Assembly: GCA_964387645.1 (NCBI GenBank)
Contig: CAYLYM010000130.1
Span: forward strand, 1-10,340
Direction: 5' to 3'
DNA length: 10,340 nt
From: CAYLYM01 sp964387645
Lineage (GTDB): Bacteria > Calditrichota > Calditrichia > RBG-13-44-9
Shown here: in pieces, positions 6,504 to 10,340 of the stretch
Numbering within the stretch: the stretch's first letter is position 1
How the letters are laid out: the number at the start of each line of letters is the position of its first letter
Position numbers and translations under genes: made by a program
Notes under the pieces: generated by a model
The model's database searches: none
What the model saw: only the letters and a program-made list of their open reading frames with translations
Told to the model about the DNA's origin: nothing

Positions 6504-6612
6504 GTCATTCCAAGCGAGCGTAGCGAGTAAAGGAATCTGTAAGTCTAATAAATTTAACTGACTACAGATTTCTTCTTTCATTCCGCTAACACGGAATGAA
6601 AGAAGAAATGAC
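6504..6612. repeat. Foldback (MITE/REP-like) intergenic repeat
   Basis: The element begins GTCATT (6504-6509) and ends AATGAC (6607-6612), inverted termini. Its right half is a perfect 18-bp hairpin: ATTTCTTCTTTCATTCCG (6568-6585), loop CTAACA, and the complementary arm 6592-6609. The middle adds AATCTGTAAGTC (near 6534) against GACTACAGATT (6560-6570). The left half contains AAGCGAGCGTAGCGAG. Sequences of the form GTCATTCC-gAGCGTAGCGAGG-AATCT...AGATTTC-GAAATGAC are dispersed through many Bacteroidota genomes; this is established to my knowledge, but copies elsewhere in this genome cannot be seen. Confidence 0.7.
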
Positions 6613-6927
6613 GAATTGATCTTTCATTTTGACACAGCCTCTGAATTCGAAGGCTATACGATTACTTGAAATCCCTTTCAGAGGATTTAAGAAAAGAGTT
6701 AACTGCTGATTCTAATCGGTAGAAAATGATAAAGTGACATTAAAAATTCAACTACATTCCTTTTTTATGATTAATTTTATGATTAGATTTTACATTTTTT
6801 ATCTTTTTAAATAGATTAGTAAATTTTCTTGATTCAAATAGTTCCTCGAAAAACAAAAATACTACAAATCATTCTAATATAATTTAAATCTGTAATTCTA
6901 TGATTTAAGTAAAAATGATTTAAAAAA
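6613..6927. other. AT-rich spacer downstream of the beta-barrel gene
   Basis: No gene, RNA or terminator could be recognised. The segment CATTTTGACACAGCCTC (near 6627-6643) adjoins the foldback repeat and may belong to the same dispersed element. The remainder is about three-quarters A/T with several copies of short words such as ATGATTTAA. Confidence 0.4.
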
Positions 6928-7551
6928 CTAAAAATAGATTCGTATAATAACTGTACTATAAGTTAAAAATTTAGAGAAAGTTGAATTACTTTTATCGGAG
7001 TTTTCTTTCTCTTCCAAATTATATCTTGAATATTTCACCTGTACTTCGCCTCCCAAACTAAAATGTTTAGAGAAATAATATTCTCCTCCTAAAACCGGGG
7101 AAATATAAAAGCCTTTCGCTGATCCTTTGTCTTTATCTAAATAGGCGTTTGAAATATACTCATCAGACAACGAAATATACAGGTAACCTATTCGAGAACC
7201 AAAATAGAAATCAAAACTATTTTTTGTAACTACTGGACAAAGACCAACACCTATTTGAAAAATTTTTTCTGTGGTTTTATGATTAGAATACTTATCAGAG
7301 TAATGATCGGAAATTCGATAAAAACCAATTTCTGGCTCAATACGAAACTTTGGAGAAACTTTTATCGGGATGAAAATAGTTGGTATTAAAATGCCCTCAT
7401 TTATTATATATATAAATGATTCTTTGTAATAAGTATAAGTAATACCTAAACCAATCCTAGTTTGATAATTATTTGTTGTCGATTGAGAATAAACATTAGT
7501 TGAAACAATTAAAAAAAATAACAATGTAACTATTAGTAATTTTTTTTTCAT
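6928..7551 (-). CDS. Small outer-membrane beta-barrel protein (OmpA-like/OMP_b-brl type)
   Basis: A 207-residue exported protein. The signal peptide MKKKLLIVTLLFFLIVSTNV is followed by a likely cut after YS, before QSTTNN. The mature part alternates polar and aromatic residues in about eight strands: RIGLGITYTYYKESFIYI, KFRIEPEIGFYRIS, QIGVGLCPVV, FDFYFGSRIGYLYISL, GFYISPVLGGEYYFSKHFSL, GGEVQVKYSRYNLEE and the final STVIIRIYF, whose terminal Phe fits a BAM recognition signal. This is the pattern of the small porin-like or structural barrels common in Bacteroidota; ligand and role are unknown. An upstream in-frame ATG exists at 7566, but GGAGGG (7564-7559) overlaps that codon and lies eight bases before the ATG at 7551, which decides the start. 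No lesion seen. Confidence 0.75.
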   Translation of the reverse strand: MKKKLLIVTLLFFLIVSTNVYSQSTTNNYQTRIGLGITYTYYKESFIYIINEGILIPTIFIPIKVSPKFRIEPEIGFYRISDHYSDKYSNHKTTEKIFQIGVGLCPVVTKNSFDFYFGSRIGYLYISLSDEYISNAYLDKDKGSAKGFYISPVLGGEYYFSKHFSLGGEVQVKYSRYNLEEKENSDKSNSTFSKFLTYSTVIIRIYF

Positions 7552-7558
7552 TTTAATA

Positions 7559-7564
7559 CCCTCC
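7559..7564 (-). promoter_or_regulatory. Shine-Dalgarno site fixing the start of the beta-barrel gene
   Basis: Minus-strand GGAGGG ends seven to eight bases before the ATG at 7551-7549. Because it lies within the first codons of the longer in-frame reading (ATG at 7566), it argues for the shorter protein beginning MKKKLL. Confidence 0.7.
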
Positions 7565-7605
7565 ATTTTTTAAATAAAAGTGGGTTTCACAAAACTCAGA
7601 ACTTA

Positions 7606-7619
7606 TTGTTTATAAACAA
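7606..7619. promoter_or_regulatory. 14-bp perfect palindrome upstream of beta-barrel gene
   Basis: TTGTTTATAAACAA is its own reverse complement and lies about 55 bases before the beta-barrel start, where an operator would sit. It may equally be part of the adjoining transposon-derived module or chance in AT-rich DNA. No regulator is assigned. Confidence 0.25.
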
Positions 7620-7713
7620 CTTACAAAATCTGATTTTGCTCCTATGCTATAACTCCTTTGTTTTCATATATTTATAAATTCTAAAATTATCATATTTTAG
7701 CTAAGTTATCCCA

Positions 7714-7745
7714 TTTTTCGCCCTCAAGGATGGAGGGCAAAAAAT
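7714..7745. terminator. Bidirectional terminator-like hairpin
   Basis: GCCCTC (7720-7725) and GAGGGC (7733-7738) form a GC stem around AAGGATG, flanked by TTTTT before and AAAAAA after, so it could stop transcription in either direction. On the minus strand it would follow the transposase pseudogene and its repeat units, before the beta-barrel gene. Confidence 0.5.
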
Positions 7746-7750
7746 ATTAT

Positions 7751-7788
7751 CATCAATCAAAAGTCTCGTTAGAGACGACATGTATATA
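7751..7788 (+). repeat. Left copy of 38-bp direct repeat, containing palindromic unit 1
   Basis: This segment and 8404-8441 match at 32 of 38 positions in the same orientation (CATCAATCA, then GTTAGAGAC, then ATGT and TATA conserved). Its core is the palindromic unit GTCTCGTTAGAGAC (7763-7776) followed by an ATGT tail. Confidence 0.65.
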
Positions 7789-7814
7789 AATAAAATGTCC
7801 CCCTGAAGATGTTA

Positions 7815-7840
7815 GTCCCATTAGGGACGATATGTAAATT
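7815..7840 (+). repeat. Palindromic REP-like unit 2
   Basis: GTCCCATTAGGGAC (7815-7828) with tail GATATGTAAATT. The palindrome is perfect (GTCCC/GGGAC), its orientation is the same as unit 1, and it lies directly behind the 3' end of the transposase pseudogene. Confidence 0.65.
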
Positions 7841-7841
7841 T

Positions 7842-8292
7842 TTAAACTATATTTTTAAATATATACCGTTCATCATAAGGGACATTAAACTTTGTTAAGA
7901 ACTAAATATATTCTTGTCTGAATGTCTTCTTTTTATGATGCTGTGGTTGATTCTGAATATACTTTACAACATTATCTATTTGTGAATATGAATATGAGAA
8001 TGCCCCATATCTCGATTGCCAATTAAGTTTACCTAATACAAATTTCTTTTTATTTATCCATTTTGATAAACTGTCTTTAATATCTTGTAATAAATTTGAG
8101 ACAGATTGAATAGCTCGCATCCCAATAAAGATGAGAATATAATCGGGCATACTGTTAATGGCAATTAATTTATGTTTATTATTTTGGACAATGCCGGTAA
8201 TATATTTATGTAATTCTTCTCTCAAGGGTTCTTTTATTAGACTGATTCTGTTTTCTACAGCAAAAACCGTTCTGGGTATATGTATTTGCCAC
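7842..8292 (-). pseudogene. REP-associated (IS200/IS605-like) Y1 transposase, inactivated
   Basis: The frame, when repaired, gives a roughly 150-residue Transposase_17-type protein: VANTYTQ, TVFAVENRISLIKEPLREEL, HKYITGIVQNNKHKLIAIN, then WINKKKFVLGKLNWQSRYG, AFSYSYSQIDNVVKYIQNQ and HHKKKTFRQEYI. These enzymes cut and join single-stranded DNA with a His-hydrophobic-His (HUH) metal site and one Tyr. Lesions: the start is GTG (8292) rather than ATG; about 11 bases are missing near 8262, shifting the frame; DHIHIL has become DYILIF (8144-8127), removing both HUH histidines; and a TAG near 7906 cuts off FLTKFNVPYDERYIF. The catalytic-region Tyr of YIQNQ remains. The open part is 7902-8225. The flanking palindromic units are the sort of sites such proteins bind. 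Confidence 0.8.
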
Positions 8293-8319
8293 AGGTTAGC
8301 TCCTTATTTATTTGGAAAT

Positions 8320-8345
8320 TATTAACATATCGTCCCTAAAGGGAC
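8320..8345 (-). repeat. Palindromic REP-like unit 3 (inverted)
   Basis: Read on the minus strand: GTCCCTTTAGGGAC followed by GATATGTTAATA. It is in opposite orientation to units 1 and 2 and lies 28 bases upstream of the transposase start. Confidence 0.65.
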
Positions 8346-8370
8346 TTCAACTTAATGGTTGACCTTTTTT

Positions 8371-8398
8371 GCTATAAACATTTTGTCCCTATCGGGAC
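8371..8398 (-). repeat. Palindromic REP-like unit 4 (inverted)
   Basis: Read on the minus strand: GTCCCGATAGGGAC followed by AAAATGTTTATAGC. It is about 25 bases from unit 3 and in the same orientation as it. Confidence 0.6.
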
Positions 8399-8403
8399 AA
8401 ATC

Positions 8404-8441
8404 CATCAATCATAAATCTGGTTAGAGACAATATGTTTATA
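8404..8441 (+). repeat. Right copy of 38-bp direct repeat with degenerate unit 5
   Basis: Same orientation and 32 of 38 matches with 7751-7788. Its palindrome has decayed (TCTGGTTAGAGAC instead of GTCTCGTTAGAGAC) while the ATGTTTATA tail is kept. Confidence 0.6.
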
Positions 8442-8492
8442 GAATTAATGACAATGTGATTTCGCATTACAAATCTTGAGTTTTGTGAAGCC

Positions 8493-8822
8493 CTATTTGG
8501 TTTATCTAAAAGTAAAAAAAAAAGATTTTATCAAGGATAAAAATTTTTTATTTACAAAATTTTAATTATGTGCAACAATCGGATACCTTCTGTTTGTATT
8601 GTTTTTTTCTGTTTTGATGAAAAATTTTTAAAATAGTAAAAACCGAAGGAATTTTTCCAAAGGAATTCCTTCAGGGATTTCTGGCGACAAATTATAAAAT
8701 TCAATGGACATGAAGTCTGTGGTTACTATCCCATTAAACCCAAATTATGCAATAGAAGTTAAGAAATCTTTTTTAAGTATCAAGTAGGAATAATAAATTG
8801 GGGTAAAAAAGGAATCACCCAA
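8493..8822. other. Spacer between Y1 module and IS1380 transposase
   Basis: Apart from the short remnant at 8562-8711 the stretch is AT-rich. From about 8731 the sequence CCATTAAACCCAAATTATGC may be the left end of the IS1380 element; this rests on its position and on memory of such ends, as the right end is missing and cannot be compared. Confidence 0.35.
8562..8711 (-). pseudogene. Small coding remnant beside the IS1380 left end
   Basis: The minus strand from ATG (8711-8709) reads MSIEFYNLSPEIPEGIPLEK and FLRFLLF, then TAA (8630-8628); beyond it the same frame continues KFFIKTEKNNTNRRYPIVAH to TAA at 8564-8562. The first part has the composition of a real protein N-terminus, but I do not recognise it. 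The start lies about 20 bases from the presumed left end of the IS1380 element, so the insertion may have removed its promoter. The inverted repeat GAAGGAATT/AATTCCTTC (8645-8653/8664-8672) falls in its codons. Confidence 0.3.
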
Positions 8823-9847
8823 ATGGAGAATTTAAAAATCGAATTTACAGTTCGTCCGATAAGTGCTTGGGGTGGGTTAAAGCTGATGAAAGAGGTTATT
8901 AATCGCAGTGGAATATTAGATTTTTTAGGGAGTTTAGCTCTCCCATATCCGGGTTCGAATCGGGGTTATTCTCCATTAGTAATCATTGAGGCCTTTGGGT
9001 GAGCATCTGGATTGGCGCCAGTTGTTTTATTCATGCGGATTGGTTACGCTATGATAAAGTCATAAGAACGATCTTTGGTTGGAAGTCGGTACCCAGTCAG
9101 AGCACTTACAGTCGTTTTTTCCACAAGTTTAGTTGGAAACGTAATACTGAAGTGTTTGTTCAATTGCAACGTTGGTTTTTTGATCAATTAGGTTCTGATA
9201 AGTTAACTCTGGATTTGGATAGTACGGTTATTACTCGCTATGGAAATCAGGAGAGTAGTCGGAGAGGTTATAATCCGGTTAAACCGGGTCGTTTTTCTCA
9301 TCATCCATGCCAAAGGCATGGCTGTGCCATTAATGGCTTTTTCTTCCAAGCTTCGTATGGTTGTCAATGCCTGGTTACGTCCGGGTAATACGGTAGCAAG
9401 TAGTAATATTGAGGCATTTCTGGAAGAGACTTTTGAGATATTAAAAGGCAAGACTATAGGTTTAGTGAGAGCCGACAGCGGTTTTTTCGGAGAGAAGATA
9501 TTGAAATGATTTGAATCAAAGCAATTGAATTACATTGTATCGGTTAAGCTTTACAAAACCATCAAATGGGAGATAATGGGAATTAAGAATTGGTTAGAGG
9601 TAGTTCCTGGTATTCAGGTATCGGAGTTTACTTATCAAGCCGAAGGTTGGGAAAGGGAACGTCGGTTTGTGGTGGTTCGCCGAGAAATGAAAAGACGTCC
9701 TAAGTCTCCTGGTAAATTATTGTTATTTGAAGAAGACTATCCGATTTGGCGTTACAGCGTTTATGTCACCAATCTTGATCTTGCTGCTGAACATATCTGG
9801 AATATGTATCGGGATCGAGCCGATTCGGAGAATCGAATTAAGGAATT
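8731..9847 (+). mobile_element. IS1380-family insertion sequence remnant
   Basis: The element comprises the broken transposase and a presumed left flank. The right end, with the last fifth of the transposase and the right terminal inverted repeat, is absent; the sequence after GAATTAAGGAATTC is unrelated in translation. No target duplication can therefore be assessed. Confidence 0.6.
8823..9847 (+). pseudogene. IS1380-family DDE transposase, frameshifted and 3'-truncated
   Basis: From ATG 8823 (weak AGGA ten bases upstream) the protein reads MENLKIEFTVRPISAWGGLK, SNRGYSPLVIIEAF, then after a one-base deletion near 8997 (TTTGGG for TTTTGGG) SIWIGASCFIHADWLRYDKV, TIFGWKSVPSQSTYSRFF and the first catalytic Asp in LTLDLDSTVITRYG (codon 9218-9220). 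A 22-base insertion (9308-9329) shifts the frame; it resumes LRMVVNAWLRPGNT and GLVRADSGFFGEKILK with the second Asp (9474-9476). An in-frame TGA follows (9507-9509), then YIVSVKLYKTIKWEI and YRDRADSENRIKE with the catalytic Glu (9828-9830). Homology stops near 9847, about 80 residues short of the family's usual 420-430. All three DDE residues survive, but the gene cannot make a working enzyme. Confidence 0.85.
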
Positions 9848-10066
9848 CCCATCTTTGACAGTAAACGGCCAAATTACATTTTTACGATATTGCTTAATTT
9901 ATTAATAAATATATACTTACGCATTTTGAGATTTCGAAATTTGCACTTTCTGTAGGGGCAACTTATATTGCAATTTATCTTCATATTTATTGTGTGTAGC
10001 CTTGTTTAGTAGGGGTATTTTTGTTATATTTGTAGTGGTTGTTTTAATAAAAAATACCTGGCCTAG
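9848..10066. other. Unassigned sequence between two transposase remnants
   Basis: The continuing frame gives only FPSLTVNGQITFLRYCLIY before TAA at 9903-9905, which does not look like IS1380. The rest is AT-rich and shows no gene. It may include the left end of the following transposase remnant. Confidence 0.4.
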
Positions 10067-10306
10067 CATATCAAAACTACAAAAGTTAAAGGATATGAAT
10101 ACCTTTCCATTGTCCAAAGTTATCGAGAAAATGGAAAGGTAAAGCACAAAACTATTTTCAATCTTGGTCGAGCTGATCTCCTGGTAAACTCCGGACTCAA
10201 AAACATCGTCAAAGGCCTTCAACGTTACCTTGAAGAAGAACCAAACGCCAATAAAAAGGAGATTACCACTATTCAGAAATTCCCGATGGTCACGGGTAAA
10301 ATTTGA
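10067..10306 (+). pseudogene. N-terminal fragment of an IS1634/IS4-like transposase
   Basis: Open for 79 codons after TAG (10064-10066) to TGA (10304-10306): HIKTTKVKGYEYLSIVQSYR, ENGKVKHKTIFNLGRADLLV, KNIVKGLQRYLEEEPN, ending FPMVTGKI. The opening 'yiktkKvkG.eYl.iVqsyReNGKVkhktI.nLGr' is the usual N-terminus of IS1634/IS4-type transposases, normally followed by several hundred residues with the DDE domain. No ATG is present; CTAGCATATC stands where something like ATGGCATATATC would be expected, so the start codon appears mutated with a two-base loss. After the TGA a different frame stays open to the window end. Only the N-terminus is visible, so the family is tentative. Confidence 0.5.
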
Positions 10307-10340
10307 AAAAAAACCTCCTTTGGTTAAATTTCATAAGAAA

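Larger units (their letters stand above)
7582..8493. mobile_element. REP-like / Y1-transposase module bounded by inverted repeats
   Basis: GGGTTTCACAAAACTCA (7582-7598) and TGAGTTTTGTGAAGCCC (8477-8493) are inverted copies with 16 of 17 matches. Between them lie a GC hairpin (7720-7738), five palindromic GTCYC-N4-GRGAC units and a dead REP-associated Y1 transposase gene on the minus strand. Y1 elements normally have no terminal inverted repeats, so the outer pair may mark a larger carrier element, regulatory sequences of flanking genes, or an older insertion. The boundaries are therefore provisional. Confidence 0.5.

Noticed and set aside
7751..8442. CRISPR array
   Set aside because: The GTCCC...GGGAC repeats superficially resemble CRISPR repeats but are few, unevenly spaced, occur in both orientations, and flank a Y1 transposase; no cas genes are present.
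8645..8672. Terminator hairpin GAAGGAATT/AATTCCTTC
   Set aside because: It falls within the coding-like remnant at 8562-8711, where the repeated GAA GGA ATT CCT codons explain it, and no T-run directly follows.
9203..9451. 82-codon minus-strand ORF
   Set aside because: It is antisense to the IS1380 transposase, whose plus-strand frames contain the DDE motifs.
9917..10222. 101-codon minus-strand ORF
   Set aside because: It overlaps the IS1634/IS4-like fragment, which has recognisable plus-strand family features; the minus frame has none.

Overview
The window looks like an accessory stretch of a low-GC Bacteroidota chromosome. The evidence is the kind of genes present (decayed TonB-dependent receptor barrel, OmpA-like small beta-barrel protein, a REP-associated Y1 transposase of the type common in this phylum, an IS1380-family element), the very AT-rich intergenic DNA, the rarity of strong Shine-Dalgarno sites and a dispersed foldback repeat of the 'GTCATTCC...GAAATGAC' type. 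Genus cannot be fixed from the sequence.

Layout, left to right. 1-416: decayed N-terminus of a CocE/NonD-type hydrolase (minus). 485-1268: an intact 1-Cys/Prx6-type peroxiredoxin (minus) with a clear hairpin terminator behind it and a perfect 10-bp inverted repeat in front. 1341-2052: no intact gene; an attC-like imperfect hairpin, a 13-bp inverted repeat and one 42-codon open stretch. 2053-2660: frameshifted C-terminus of a TonB-dependent receptor. 3262-3876: intact LysE/RhtB-type exporter, preceded by a 50-codon ORF with a signal-peptide-like N-terminus. 4513-5185: a broken multi-spanning membrane protein and a short remnant of another gene. 5198-5698: intact GNAT acetyltransferase, preceded by a GC-rich hairpin. 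5820-6200: small two-TM channel-like protein whose selectivity filter is not TVGYG. 6245-6490: remnant of an unknown gene, then a 110-bp foldback repeat. 6928-7551: small outer-membrane beta-barrel protein. 7582-8493: a dead REP-associated transposase bracketed by palindromic GTCCC-N4-GGGAC units and by an outer 17-bp inverted repeat. 8823-9847: an IS1380-family transposase with a deletion, a 22-nt insertion, a stop and a lost 3' end. 10067-10306: N-terminal piece of a second, IS1634/IS4-like transposase.

Almost all coding content before the insertion sequences is on the minus strand, but the genes do not form an obvious operon or pathway. The five apparently intact proteins (peroxiredoxin, exporter, acetyltransferase, channel-like protein, beta barrel) are separated by decayed DNA. 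The overall picture is a gene graveyard shaped by insertion sequences and small palindromic repeats. I did not find a convincing new multigene system; the most unusual objects are the REP-like/transposase module, the aberrant channel filter and the hairpin insertion within the IS1380 gene.
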